NCBI GenBank assembly: GCA_964017155.1
Contig: OZ024862.1
Location: forward strand, 28,976,158-29,040,157
Length of the DNA stretch: 64,000 bases
Source: Oasisia sp. SBJ-2009
Lineage: Eukaryota > Annelida > Polychaeta > Sabellida > Siboglinidae
Reading direction: 5' to 3'
The notes beneath the pieces were generated by a model. The model made no database searches. It saw only the letters and a list, made by a program, of their open reading frames with translations, and was not told where the DNA came from. Shown in pieces: positions 11,711-22,954 of the stretch. The position numbers were made by a program, and so were the translations under genes. The stretch's first letter is position 1. Each line of letters starts with the position of its first letter.

Positions 11711-14700
11711 TTTTTTTTCTAAATCAGTCGCCTGGTGGGATATTTGCAGTAATGATTTAACTGAACTAAACACGTTACAACCTTGTATATTATTCCTAGT
11801 AGGGAAGAATCTGATCAAACCAGGAGGTATTTTTGGCACAGCAATAAAATACAATTGCAGCAATTTTAAGTGGTCGAAGCAGTCATGTGTAGTCACCAGC
11901 GCTGCATGTAGATGCTTACAAAAATACGGCTGTCCTTTGTTAACAAAAGTTGCACACGTGCAAATATTAAGAAATATATTAACAATGTAAACCCCGTCAT
12001 CTGGTTCCAGAACAGGCATATACTGGACTACAACATCATGGAACATCTTAACTGCCTGTATGTTTAACTGTGCAAGCAAATTTTGACTAGCTGCATTTAG
12101 AGAATAATCATGATCATTTCTGCTTTCTGATTTTTGGTCTTCTGATGTAATAAACACCCACCCATGCTGTTCCCAGTTTTCAACCAACATGACTTTTCCT
12201 GCCTTAACTAGATCTATGCCTTTCATAATATCTTTCAATAATTTACCCTTGGAAGTATTTACCTGATTTTGAAATTCAGCTAAACTCGTAGCACCATGCA
12301 CTGTGTCATGTGCATGTCTGGGAAGTGTTCTATCAATCAGTGTTTGTACTTGTAATGCTATAGATTTATTCAAATGATTCACATTTTCCCCTTGCACGAT
12401 CAACCGGAACTGATTTTCAGTTATATTATTAGTCAATAAAAGTGGGTTTCGCCTTTCTTGTTCTGACACCAAGTATGCTACCTCAGCAGTAAATGTTGTT
12501 TTCCATGCACATTGAAACCAGTATATATTAAGGTAACGTGCAAAGCTATTCTTTGTTCGTACACTAACAACATACTGTTGAATACAATTATTTAGGAAAT
12601 TGAAAAATGAGTGGACCATACTGGTCCGGACAGTTTCATGCCAACTACGCATAACACCTTTCAAAGCAGTTAAAACTGGGTTGATGACTAGTTTTAGATC
12701 TGGATAAGACATAATTTCTTCTTTTAAAGCCTTAAGAGCATGACAATTACACAGATCAGAATTCAATGATAAGTCACCACATGCTGTTTTGATGTCCCAT
12801 GCTTTGTCATGCTGCACAACAGGTTGGAACGTGGATCCATTTAGTAAAGTACATGGCCTAAGATGAAAGAAACCATTGTTGTCATCAAAAATGTACAAGT
12901 ATTGTTCATGCACACAGTTGCTCTCACGAAAAGGCATGTTGGCCATAGTAATTTCTAAATTCATTTTATGAACTTTTGAAATTTCACAGTTACTAATAGC
13001 AGCCATACCAATCCTGCCTCTATTTGCCGAGTCACAGTAAGTTAAAATACTGGTTTTGAAACGGGCTGCATTTAGATCATGTTTTATGTCATATCCACAA
13101 ATCATACCAAACTCTTCCAGGCAACCAAGATTTTCATTATTTCCTAGAACAATATAATAATTTCTGTTCATTTGAGCATTGCCTCTCTGAAACATCAGAA
13201 CAGATTCAAAATTTGTCTCCAAAATGATCTCTGCATTCCTCCAATCAGAATTAGTAAGTTTGTGATTAAAACCAGACAAATCATTTCCTAAGTAATGACG
13301 GTCAATTAAATAACACCTATTTGAAATCTGACGTAAATTTATAGATTTTGTGGCAATGGCAGTATCACCATGTGTAAGAATACTAGTAGGATTTTTTGCA
13401 ATGTAAATCTGACTCGGAGCAGTTTTCCCTGTCATTCTCGCCCGGTCAATTTTGTCTTTCATACTTTGGGACATATGTCTATCAATTTGAGTAGGTTCCG
13501 ATGGGTGAAATATTGAATTTTGTTCATTCTCAAAAATATCCCAATTTTCTAAGTCATCCATTTTTATAATCAGTTTTAGTTTCCAGCCACACAGCATGTG
13601 GGGGTGAACATTTGGAGGTCCCATGTGATGACTGAACATGGATTCTACCCTATGTGATTTGTGAGTAATGTTATATAAATAACATGCATTACACTGTTTT
13701 TGACCATTCAATGTACGCCATTCTGACGTGTGCAGAGTTTCACAATTTATACATTGATTGTAACTGATTAGACTCGCATTACATTTAGGGCATTCTGTCA
13801 AACTTGGTGACATATCTTTGATTATACAACCACACTTATTTCTACATACAGATGTACGAGATGAGCATAGCACATTCATAAATACTGCAGTTTTAATTCC
13901 AAGCGTTTCCAAATCACCAGATTCAATAGGTATAAACCTATCATCTGTTCGATTAAATTGTTTTTTATCTTGTCTGGCTACATTGGAAACGAATAAAATG
14001 TCCTCATCACACTTAATCGTTAAACTCACATTCTTACTCTGTCTGATTCTTATACGCTTGTCAAATAAGATTTTATCCAAATACCGTCTGCAAGCAATGC
14101 CAGTGGGAACAGTACCAATGTGAATATAATTAACATACTTCAGCCAGTCATTGAAAGACTCTCCATCAACAAAGTTTTGAATTTCTGTAATAGTGTTGAG
14201 ATCTTTTTTACCTGATAGTGAACAATGAAAATATTTACTTTTTTGATGGCCACATTTCAATGTACAAATAAGACGCAAGTATTTTTGTAATACAAAACTA
14301 ATTCTTGCAGAAACTAAACAAGTTGGCCAATCATTACATGTCACCAAACCTGAAATAGATTGTTTGTCACCGTTACTAGTCACTGAAGATATGTAACCCT
14401 TCAACCAAATAACTGCATTAGCAGAATGCACAAATGATTGTATTTGTTCTATGGCTTGAATATCATGCTTACCATCCTGAGAACATGGGAACTGCGTTGA
14501 TACTATTTTTCCACTGAGTGTCATAACGGAAAGCCTCAAGAATTTGGATTTAACAAATAAAACAGTTGGCTTACGCATTATTAGAGCAGCTATGTTTACA
14601 TAATCTAGAGTGAGAGGCATTTCAGTACTGCCCTGTGTTTTTAAGGGGACACTTTTGAACTTTACAATTCCCTTGTGTCTTTTCCTACTAACTTTACAAG

Positions 14701-15905
14701 GATTCATGTTAGCAGCAGTATGCTTGATATTCAAACTGCTATTCTTATTAAAACTGACACTGACGTTAGTAATATCGGTTACCTTTTTCTGTACAAGCAT
14801 ACTAATTTCAATTCTTCCCATAATAATCCATTGCATAATCACACGTCTCAAGAAATGTGAGTTATCTGAAATATTGCGCAGATAAGCGATGTCATCTGAG
14901 TTACACTGTGAATTTTTACTAGCAAGTCCATAGAAACCTGTCCTGCATAAACATGCTAGGGATGCACCTACTATTACTGAAACACCACATATGGATGAAC
15001 AGGTCTGTAACGGATACTTATGAGAACAGAGATTTGTGCAAATATGTGCACCACCATTGACATTACCACCAGGTTGATGACTGACATTATATATATAAAG
15101 GAACCTGTTTACCCAATTGTTGTGCCACATTTCTAAATATGCTCTTAACTTTATCTGGTATTCCCCACCCAAGTGTGTCTGCATACGATACAACATCAAA
15201 GTCCAACGAATACACTGCCATAGCAAAGTGATTAGAATATACAATCCCATTACTTCCAACTGAATTAACAACTTGTAAACTTTCCATAAAATAGGTTCCA
15301 CCATGACACCCAACAGGTATTATCAAAATAAGTTGCCCTTCTTGAATATTTGCAAATTTATTACAAATCTGTGCACAGAAATTAGGTTGCAGTTGCATAT
15401 CTGGTGCATATGACACCCATGTATTAGTAAAATGAAATTCTGTATTAAGCATTATACAAATTTGATATATAATAGAATTTGAGAGCCACCGTTCACCATA
15501 GAGGAATGTCAGATCGTCAATATTATAACGGATACCTGCTATTGAGACTGTCTCGTTTCCATTATGGTCCAGAACAATGCGTAAATATGTGTGTAAATGA
15601 TTTTGATCAAGCTCTGAAACAGCATCTATTGTTAAATAACATTGTTGTCCTTCCCAGGCAATTTCCTTCTTAACTTTATCTTGAATTACCTTCCCAGCAT
15701 GGAATTTTTTGAAAAGCTTAATTGTCTGCAGTGAAAAAGATCCATAGTCAAGTACAATTTCTGCTCCTTTACTAATATTGACATTCTGTAAAATATTGTC
15801 TATCTGACATATGGGTGGCATGCTGTGATAGTTATTAGGATCAGTGGAAGTAATTGGAACATTACGACCATATTTAATATCAACATTATTAGATCGGACT
15901 ACCAC
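11344..15905 (-). CDS. C48 (Ulp1-like) protease + GATA-like finger + SWIM finger protein, probably transposon-encoded; two frameshifts
   Basis: The coding unit is read on the minus strand in three consecutive frames: 15905 to about 15087, about 15085 to 11702, and about 11710 to 11344, near 1,500 codons in all. The first two are one Ulp1/C48 cysteine-protease domain split by a frameshift at a TATATATATAA run: His (NHFAMAVY, residue 226) and Asp (YADTLGWG, residue 243) precede the break, and the Cys (SSICGVSV, codon at 14987-14989) follows it. C48 enzymes cleave SUMO-type conjugates.

Farther on come a GATA-like finger (about 13753-13680, C-x2-C-x16-C-x2-C) and a C-terminal SWIM finger (about 11962-11905, C-x-C-x11-C-x-H). 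The middle ~550 residues lack a motif I can name. SWIM plus C48 occurs in MULE-like and other large transposons, so a transposase is likely but not shown. A second frameshift at a nine-base A run near 11710 separates a basic tail. The first codon is uncertain: TTTCCAG just upstream looks like a splice acceptor. Confidence 0.75.
11702..15090 (-). CDS. Central frame: protease Cys, GATA-like finger, candidate transposase region, SWIM finger
   Basis: The open frame physically extends to 15313, but its first ~75 codons overlap the protease frame and are treated as a shadow. Counting from 15313: Cys109 in SSICGVSV; a basic stretch near residue 215; a Cys-rich region about 490-512 (CRNKCGC, CPKC); a GATA-like finger with C521, C524, W532-R533, C541 and C544 followed by YLYNITHKSHR; and the SWIM finger with C1118, C1120, C1132 and H1134. 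The finger keeps the CxNC, W-R and CNAC features of GATA fingers, with one residue fewer in the loop (16 against the usual 17-18). The frame closes on the A-run frameshift at about 11710. Confidence 0.75.
15087..15905 (-). CDS. N-terminal frame of the C48-GATA-SWIM unit (His and Asp half of the protease)
   Basis: A 272-codon frame. WLSNSIIYQICIML (about residues 140-153) corresponds to the W-L-N/D-x-I-I helix of Ulp1 proteases. H226 sits in NHFAMAVY, with F where most family members have W, and D243 sits in YADTLGWG. The frame ends at a TAA made by a TA-dinucleotide run at about 15085-15095, just before the part that would carry the catalytic Cys. The frame opens with GTG directly after TTTCCAG, so the true start is probably in an upstream exon. 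Confidence 0.75.
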   Translation of the reverse strand: MVVRSNNVDIKYGRNVPITSTDPNNYHSMPPICQIDNILQNVNISKGAEIVLDYGSFSLQTIKLFKKFHAGKVIQDKVKKEIAWEGQQCYLTIDAVSELDQNHLHTYLRIVLDHNGNETVSIAGIRYNIDDLTFLYGERWLSNSIIYQICIMLNTEFHFTNTWVSYAPDMQLQPNFCAQICNKFANIQEGQLILIIPVGCHGGTYFMESLQVVNSVGSNGIVYSNHFAMAVYSLDFDVVSYADTLGWGIPDKVKSIFRNVAQQLGKQVPLYI

Positions 15906-16014
15906 TGGAAATATGGACTGGAATGATTCATATATCTAGTCAATGCACATTCAGACTTAGCTTGGTTACTGCCAGCTGGGTTATCTGCACCCCGCCTATA
16001 CTACCTGACCTACT

Positions 16015-16272
16015 TCAACTGAGACTTTCATCTCCATCAGCCACCATGGTGCCTGCCTTGTCAGACGAGTCATCATCACTGCCGGTAGTTGTCTTGGCGC
16101 CTCTGCACAAGTGACGATGCCTCGTCAGAACGTGCTCCAACAACAAGTCCTCCGACGAGCAGACTCTAGTGCAGAAGGGACATTGCACAGCACGAGAGTG
16201 CGGCACTGGTCTCTGACATGGCGTCTCATGCGGGATTCTCGTGTGACAGTCATGGCCGGTCGGGTGGTGCTG
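16015..16272 (-). CDS. Small C2H2 zinc-finger frame upstream of the C48-GATA-SWIM unit
   Basis: The minus-strand frame contains one classical C2H2 finger, VQCPFCTRVCSSEDLLLEH followed by VLTRHRH (C-x2-C, then H about 12 residues later and a second H). A Ser/Asp-rich acidic tail follows. A good acceptor, TTGTGTTTCAG, precedes CACCACCCG at 16272, so this is probably an internal or second exon rather than an independent ORF. It lies about 110 bp 5' of the protease frame and on the same strand, so it may be an upstream exon of that gene. The donor joining them is not evident, and the frame ends at a TGA near 16015. Confidence 0.5.
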   Translation of the reverse strand, partial: QHHPTGHDCHTRIPHETPCQRPVPHSRAVQCPFCTRVCSSEDLLLEHVLTRHRHLCRGAKTTTGSDDDSSDKAGTMVADGDESLS

Positions 16273-16317
16273 AAACACAACAATATATAAATATGTAATA
16301 TATTTACACACCGTGTA

Positions 16318-16499
16318 GCATCAACTGAAAACAGTTATTATACATTCTGGGAACACCAACTGAAAACAGTTATTGTACATTCTGGGAACACCAACTGAAA
16401 ACAGTTATTGTACATTCTGGGAACACCAACTGAAAACAGTTATTGTACATTCTGGGAACACCAACTGAAAACAGTTATTGTACATTCTGGGAACAGAAA
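16318..16499 (+). repeat. 35-bp tandem array with an internal hairpin
   Basis: Five head-to-tail units of CAACTGAAAACAGTT + ATTGTACATTCTGGGAACA; the first is slightly diverged and the last four are almost identical. Each unit contains the inverted repeat AACTG-AAAA-CAGTT. It lies 5' of the C2H2 frame and could be a subterminal array of the same element, or simply a young minisatellite. Confidence 0.9.
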
Positions 16500-17039
16500 A
16501 CAATATATTTACATATTAGACAAATATATTTTGTACATAGTACTACATACCATTCGGCATGACTGCAGTAATTTGGGTGGAAGGGCGACACAGACTCCTG
16601 CAACGTTGATGATGACGTGATCATCCAGCTCATCAACTTGTACAGTAGGTCCAGCTGGGTGACCTGTACCGGGCAGCTGATGTCTCCCATACTTGCGGAG
16701 TGGAGTTTGATCCTGCTTGTAGACAGGGGGTAGGGACGATTGAGAAATAGGTGTGTAAAAATTGAATACGGTGCCAGTTCGGGCTGGCAGCGCTGGGAAT
16801 GTCAGAACGCATGTTTACGCGTCCGGTTATGCGACTTTCCTTTTGAAATATAGTGAACAATGCGTACATTCTGACTTTTTTGCGAGATGACGCCGCGTGA
16901 CTTCTTCTGTCGGTGAAATGGAGGCGATACTTGTATGAATTGACTACACTGTGACTTGTCATTACAGAATTCTGCGCCGATTTGAAGGTGCACACATTAA
17001 GACAGTGTAACGCGATTATTCACGCATGAATGCATCATT
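16500..17039. other. Region upstream of the C2H2/C48 unit, no recognised gene
   Basis: GC content is higher than in the surroundings. Overlapping minus-strand frames (16475-16995) carry no motif I can name. It may contain the promoter or a first exon of the minus-strand unit, but no TATA box or initiator stands out. Confidence 0.35.
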
Positions 17040-17340
17040 TATAGAGTATAAGCACAGAAAGCATTTATAATACTGTACTCTACATAAACTGCTAGAGCAT
17101 AGCCATAGGCTATATTTATATAACTGAATTAATTTGCATATTTATTATACAATCACATCCTGTATACTGCTAATTATTTTATCTGTTTTTTTATTTTACA
17201 TTTACCTAACTTATAACTTTATTTATTTTTATCTATTAATTTTTTAACATATTGAAAGTTTTATAGGCTATTTAGATGTGCTAATATATGTACCAATTGT
17301 ATATGGGTTTTTACCTGAAATAAATGTATTCGTATAACTA
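17040..17340 (+). mobile_element. LINE 3' UTR fragment (same family as 24420-26372)
   Basis: This segment is the reverse complement of about 24440-24700: both share CAATCACATCCTGTATA, ACATATTG, AATTGTATATGGGTTTTTACC and AAATAAATGTATTCG. It ends at the same 3' terminus with the start of a TATTCG tail. It is therefore an isolated 3'-end insertion of that LINE family. Confidence 0.8.
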
Positions 17341-17879
17341 TAGCCCTAGACGACTCGATCTGCCCGACAGGTATAGCTGTAAATGTAAAATTCAGCCCAT
17401 AAAATCCATGTAAGCCGCCCTAGCGGCCTAGCCTTTGGAACACAAAAAAGATTACTGTTTGTGTTTTGACACTAACAGCAAGCAAACCAAGTTGAAACTT
17501 GTTTTGAATTTCATGCAACTTCAATATCGTCTTTGGCGTCTTGACTTTACTGCACAAATTTAATGGACATTTAGGAACTCGCTTCAGTTTATGCAAGAAC
17601 CATGGCTATATTTTGTTTACTTCGGCTTTGCGAATTTGTACTCAAAATCGTATTTAGTGAGGGGCCTACTCCGCTGGAATTCACACCAATATGTAAATTG
17701 TAACGCTATACAATTCGATAAAAACTATATAAGATATTTTATTCTGTAAACACATTCAATATTTGGTGAAACGATTTACTGGTGTATAACGAAATACTGC
17801 AAATGAAACATTTGTCATTAGATCTATAACAGTAACAAATAAATTCCTTGTATTTATGTTTATTTAAAATAACGGACAA

Positions 17880-18260
17880 GTACACGTCGATGGACATTAA
17901 AAGTGTGGACCGCATACATGAAGGAAAATCGCATTACATCCGGGAACCCCGCAACTGCAGAAACCTCCTTCCGGCCGGGAGGTAATGCCGATTTACCAAG
18001 ATTAAGAGTCTTGCGGAAATTAGGCTCGGCATTTTGTGACCGCGGCGCCAGGGTGGCTTAGCTTACCCAAGGCCAAGGAGAGAGTAGTGACGTTGATTAG
18101 CTCTCATGACGAATGTGGAATAAAAAAGACACCCTGTTTGACAAATAATAATAAAATACTTCGAAATATACTTCAAAATTAAACTTATCCTGAAACAATC
18201 AAACATGTGACACAAAAACTATGATATTTTATAACTTCGTTACAAAAAACATACACGCTA
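17880..18260 (+). repeat. Dispersed repeat, copy 2 (GCCAGGGTGGC...GGAGAGAGTAG family)
   Basis: Positions 18048-18200 match 22629-22760: GCCAGGGTGGC-TTA, ACC-AAGRCCAAGGAGAGAGTAG, TTGATTRGCTC, TGACGAATGTGG and CAAATAATAATAAAATACTT. The block continues into the AAACTTATYCTGAAAC segment, also shared. A weaker copy of its middle lies at 7520-7680. It is non-coding and short, so it is probably a non-autonomous element. Confidence 0.7.
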
Positions 18261-18700
18261 TAATTTTTTATATAAACATTAATTATTATTATACCTGTAA
18301 ATCTGTTAATTAACTGTGATGCACACATTATTTGAATGATTATAGCCGAATGCATATACGGGACATGTTAGTTAACAATGTCGGGAAAACTGTAAATGTA
18401 ACATTAGAAGAACTAATGTCTATTTTATTAAAATGTGTAAACTATACGAGTATCAGTACTTTGGAACAATTAATGTATCATTAGAGAGTGATATGTCTAT
18501 GCAAATTTAGTTCAGTTTTCTATTTAAAAAATATGCGAACTAAAATGTACTAACTCGATCCGCCTTAATTGGCCGGTCTCAAGCCCGGATGAGAAACGAA
18601 GAGGGTTGATCGTGGGGATAGAAACCCCGCCTCGTAAAAAAAACTACCCGCTACAGAAACGTTAATAACATAATCTACAGAGAACATTTGCCTGGAAGAG
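18261..18700. other. No gene seen
   Basis: AT-rich sequence with no recognisable motif on either strand. Confidence 0.4.
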
Positions 18701-18729
18701 AAATCTAGGGTACCACCGTACCAGGACCT

Positions 18730-20250
18730 ATGACGCCATGGGTAAAAAAAAAACAAGATCATAGAAGCAATAGGGCTGAGTACCCTTCCTTCGACCAATT
18801 AAAGACAGGAAAGATGGCGCAAGTAGCAACGGAAATGCCCCACTATATATACACGCTTTCACTGCTGGGGATCAGTCAGTCAAAATGGGCACAGACAGGA
18901 CATAGTTCAATATCTACAGGAGAGCTACTACCCTTCACTGGACATGAAGAAGATGATGCCACACACACCGAAGGGGTAGCATTCATGCCATCAAGAGCGG
19001 CACAGACGGCATTGATAGGATATGGGAAGCTCATGGACCGAAACACCACAGCATCCAGAACAAATAATCATCATCATGGACAAATGCAGAGAAAAGGTTG
19101 TGACCATTCTCATTCGAGATTTTAATGCGAAGATTGGAATGAACAACAACGGATATGAAAAAGTGATTGGAATCCAAGGTGTTGGAGAAATGAACGAGAC
19201 TGAAGAGAGATTTGTGAACACGTGAAGAGAATAACATTGTCATGGAGCAGCATTTTCACACACAAAATAATATACAAGACCACCTGGATGCACCTGTTCA
19301 CTTGAAAGAGAACCAGATATATCACATTTGCACAGGAGAGAAATGTATGAGGTCACTTGAAGATATGAGAGTTAAGAGAGGAACAGATCGACGGAGCCTC
19401 CGACAATGACCTGCTGATTGCCAGAGTGAAACTCAAGTTGAAGAAAAATTGGATGGTGACAGTAACAAACAGTCAAAACTATAGTGACGGCCTCCTGAAA
19501 GATCCACAGGCAAGACGGGAGTACAAGCTGAACCTTGCTAACAAATGTAGCGTGCCACAAGAGCTGCACGAAGAAGAACTAGACCTGAACAGCCAGTGAC
19601 TGAACACCAAACAGACAGTAACATCAACTTGCCAATAAGTCGTTGCCCTGAAGAAGCAGCACCAGAAAGATTAGATCACAGCAGAAACCTGCCGCACGAT
19701 CCAGAAGCGGAAGGAAAAGAAATCAGCAGTAAACAACAGTTGAACAAGTGCGGCGAAGGAACAGGTACAGGAAGACCATACAGCAGCCAACAGAGTGGTA
19801 AAGTAGAGTGTTAAAATGGAAAAACGAATCTGCATCGATCGACAGGCTGGCAGAAGAAGCAGAGCAAGCTGCAGGCAACGGACACATGCATGTGACAGCT
19901 ATACGACACCACCAGGAAACCACAGGTAAGTGTAGCAAGCCAGAACGACCCGTTAAAGACAAGCACGGAAGGAGCATTACCGGAACTGAGCAACAGCAAA
20001 ACAGATGGGCTGAACATTTATAAGAACTTCTGAACAGAACTGCCCCACTGGAACATAAAACAGCTGAAGAATACAAAAAAAGCAGCAGGACCGGACGATA
20101 TTCTAACAGAAGCACTCAAGACAGACGTATAAACCTCTGGATGTGGCGATATTGTACCCTCTTTTAATTTATTACAAAGATCTGGTAAAAGAAGAGGTCC
20201 CATCAGACCGGAGAGAGGGATACCTCTTAAAACTTTCCACAATTCTTGAC
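18730..20250 (+). mobile_element. RTE-like LINE relic: endonuclease and start of reverse transcriptase
   Basis: The apurinic-endonuclease-like domain of an RTE-type ORF is recognisable in pieces. LLGISQSKWAQTGH and a GHEED/GVAFMPSRAAQTALIGY block lie at about 18860-19025. FNAKIGMNNNGYEK-GIQGVGEMNE is at 19120-19200 and MRVKRGTD at about 19365-19385. The linker and reverse-transcriptase start (PVKDKHGRSITGTEQQQNRWAEHL, spanning 19947-20023; then KAAGPDDILTEALKTD) follow to about 20130, with a last piece to 20250. Multiple frameshifts, stops and small deletions break it, including one removing residues before KAAGPDD. It is long dead. The endonuclease of such elements nicks the target for target-primed reverse transcription. 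Confidence 0.8.
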
Positions 20251-20502
20251 GCAGACAACCGTTCTAACAGTTTGTTTACAAACAAATGACATAATCTGTG
20301 TAACAACAGGAATTAATACATTGACTTGTCTCTTTACCTCTTCGCCTTCGGGCTACGATTTTACCGTGACCCGACATGTCATATCATTTTATTAACCAAA
20401 CTATCACAGCTGTAAATACACATTTATAATTATATCGAAAGGTGTCAATCATAAACCCTCACTTACACACACTGACATTCCATCATTCACTGTCAGAGCT
20501 GG

Positions 20503-20665
20503 CGGCAGTCGCGACTTCACAAGTGGAGTTCAACGAAAATCTTGTGATACAGCCAGATCTTGCGAGACACCCACAAAATAATAGGCCAAACAACAGTAAA
20601 AAATATCCACAATGCAATGCGGAGGGAATTCCCTCGCTCTATAGTGCACAGGGTCCATTGCGCGT
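20503..20665 (-). repeat. Third, shortened copy of the 32.3-34.4 kb foldback arm
   Basis: The stretch matches the right arm of the 32331-34413 palindrome: GGCGGCAG..CGACTTCACAAGT at its start, GCCAGATCTTGCGAGACACCC in the middle, and AATGC-GCGGAGGGAATTCCCTC then AGTGCACA-GGTCCATT at its end. About 125 bp present in that arm (near 34141-34268) is missing here. Confidence 0.7.
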
Positions 20666-20840
20666 TGCGTCAGTGAAGCTGTGTCTCAAGTTGGCGTCAG
20701 ACAGCACGTCGTAAAGAGCTCGTGCGTGCGGATCACAGTTGTCGCTGTACCGTACGTTGAAGTCGCCGACGATAATAATCCGGATTTTATCCGATGCATT
20801 CAACGAATTCTGGAAACTCGGCGAGGAAGATGGCGAACGG
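20666..20840 (-). mobile_element. LINE endonuclease fragment
   Basis: On the minus strand a short frame reads IIIVGDFNVRYSDNCDPHAR, then LYDVLSDANLRHSFTDATR. GDFN is the catalytic Asp/Asn motif of the LINE exonuclease-endonuclease-phosphatase domain. No other part of the element is adjacent. It abuts the 20503-20665 repeat, so one may have inserted into the other. Confidence 0.65.
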
Positions 20841-21298
20841 GGTAACACACGAGCGGAGCACATTTCCTTTACGCTTACGTGATGTGTGTCTGTCTCCACT
20901 CACCCCCTCGATCCATCAAAGCGTTTGCCCTGGCTATTATAATGTCGATAGTATACATAGTCCGGATAATTTGTATCGCCTTCGAGATTCGGCTCGCGAA
21001 TAAATATAATCGTTCTCGCATGAAATACTTCGGCAATGCTGTTTTTCTTATGCACAATACTGTCTATAAAATTATTAATTAGGGAAGAATGTACATATTC
21101 ATAACGACATGGGTTTTAGCACAACCGGTTACTAGCGACCACCTATCTTAAAAGAACGGTTTTGCTTTGCAGAAAGGGCGGTTTTATTGTATTAGGCAGC
21201 TTTTATTCGGCAGTGTTTTTTAAGTATTGAACAAACAAACTTTAATATGCCATGTGAACACATCAAATTGAACATAATACAATGCCAGCACCTAGATG

Positions 21299-21369
<71 letters not shown>

Positions 21370-22628
21370 AAGTCTATACAATCAGAATAGGGTATGTCGT
21401 AAGAAGCCAGTATAAATTGGCTATTATCAACGACGAAAACAACATTGACAAATAAGTTGCAACATGTTATAGATTGGATTCATAAATTTACGTTCCCCAC
21501 TAATTAATACAAGGATATACATAAAAAGGCGAATCATAGATATCAATACAAACTTTACACCCAAACTTTAAAGTTCTTTATTGGATTTTTTTAAACAGTG
21601 TTATACATTAGTTTTGTTTTAAACTGATACACATTATCTTCATATCGGTCTTTCCTATCTAACTGATAGTTAATGTGAACAACGCGAAATTTGGCAATGT
21701 GCAGTACTACAGGTTTTGTCATAAAGAACATTGAACAACAACATCTGTTGATGCTGGCAGACATTGACAATTTATGTTCGTTTGATCTCACAGTGCCTAG
21801 ACAGTGGACGGTGTCAACATAATTATAGACAATTCTGTGTCTAACTCTTAACATTTGTAGCTACAGAGGAATCCATTGTGCATAAGCTTCAATTATGTTC
21901 CTGTTAACCTGGATACCTGATTTTGAAAATATAATCATAATACCAAGTATGGTATGTTGTATTTCACATGCGTACATCCGACACTGGTCAAATACTAGGA
22001 CGCCTGATACCAGGGTTGGTCCCATGTATCTATTTGTGCCCAGACATTTTGTGTATTTGTATTTCAATTGGAAATCACAAAAAGCATGTATTTGTATTTG
22101 ATATTTGGTCTGTATTTGAAAGGTATTTGCAAATACTACCAAATACACATACGAAATTACCAACAAAATACAATCCATTGCATGACATGTTTTTCACACC
22201 CATGGTAGGGTCGTTGGTGGGAAGGCAGCACTGAAACATTGACCTACAGTGTTGCTGTTGGTCCAAAATTGATTAGCAGCAACGAATGAATCGGAAGCCA
22301 GCGAGTGTCATCCCCCTCTAGAGAAGCGGGCATTGACAGGGAATGTGCCTCAAAGAGTCCTGCTGTCACCAGCTGTGTAAACATCCACAAGAAGGCAATA
22401 TGCTTCCAATGTAGGGATAGAACAACTGATTAGTTGGTACACTCGTAAAGATAAGGGCTGCTTAGTAAACCTGCCTGCCAATTATTCTGATTGGTGGTTG
22501 TTGTAACCTTCGATATTAGGCTTTATTCAACTTAAAAGTCAGGTAGACATCACGGGAGTCCTGGAAACAAAATGAAAGAAATGTCACAAAACGCCCTGTC
22601 GCCTTAACCTATGTGGTGAGTCAAAACG
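20841..22628. other. No gene; AT microsatellite and TATTTG-rich patch
   Basis: A TA run occupies 21302-21366. Positions 22045-22150 are rich in TATTTGTATTT. A fragment of the TAAAGATAAGGG repeat of position 1 occurs near 22446. No coding sequence is recognised. Confidence 0.5.
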
Positions 22629-22850
22629 TGCCGCCAGGGTGGCCTTACCTAAGACCAAGGAGAGAGTAGACACGCTGATTGGCTCATAAATGACGAATGT
22701 GGTAGAAAAAATAAAAATACACTGTTTAACAAATAATAATAAAATACTTTTCAAAATTAAACTTATTCTGAAACATGTCATACACAAAATAAACAGAAAT
22801 GACAATTTTGTTGTTGTTCGTTTTTCATAATTCTTTATATATAAACTTTT
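22629..22850 (+). repeat. Dispersed repeat, copy 3
   Basis: Same family as 17880-18260 (see the shared blocks listed there) and, for its AGACACGCTGATTGGCTC segment, 7520-7680. Confidence 0.7.
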
Positions 22851-22954
22851 TATTTGGTGTATGGAAAACTATAGATATTTTATAACATAAATACAAAAAA
22901 CATACGCATTATAACATCACACGCACAAAGAATATCTGAAGCTACAAAGTGTTG

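Noticed and set aside
13818..14123. Plus-strand frames opposite the C48-GATA-SWIM unit (also at 14610 and 14675)
   Set aside because: Antisense shadows with no motif of their own.
16318..16499. CRISPR-like appearance of the 35-bp repeats
   Set aside because: Units are contiguous with no unique spacers and the genome is eukaryotic; this is a minisatellite.
17040..17340. Independent gene terminator/polyA region
   Set aside because: The stretch matches the 3' UTR of the LINE at 24421-26372, so it is a retrotransposon fragment.
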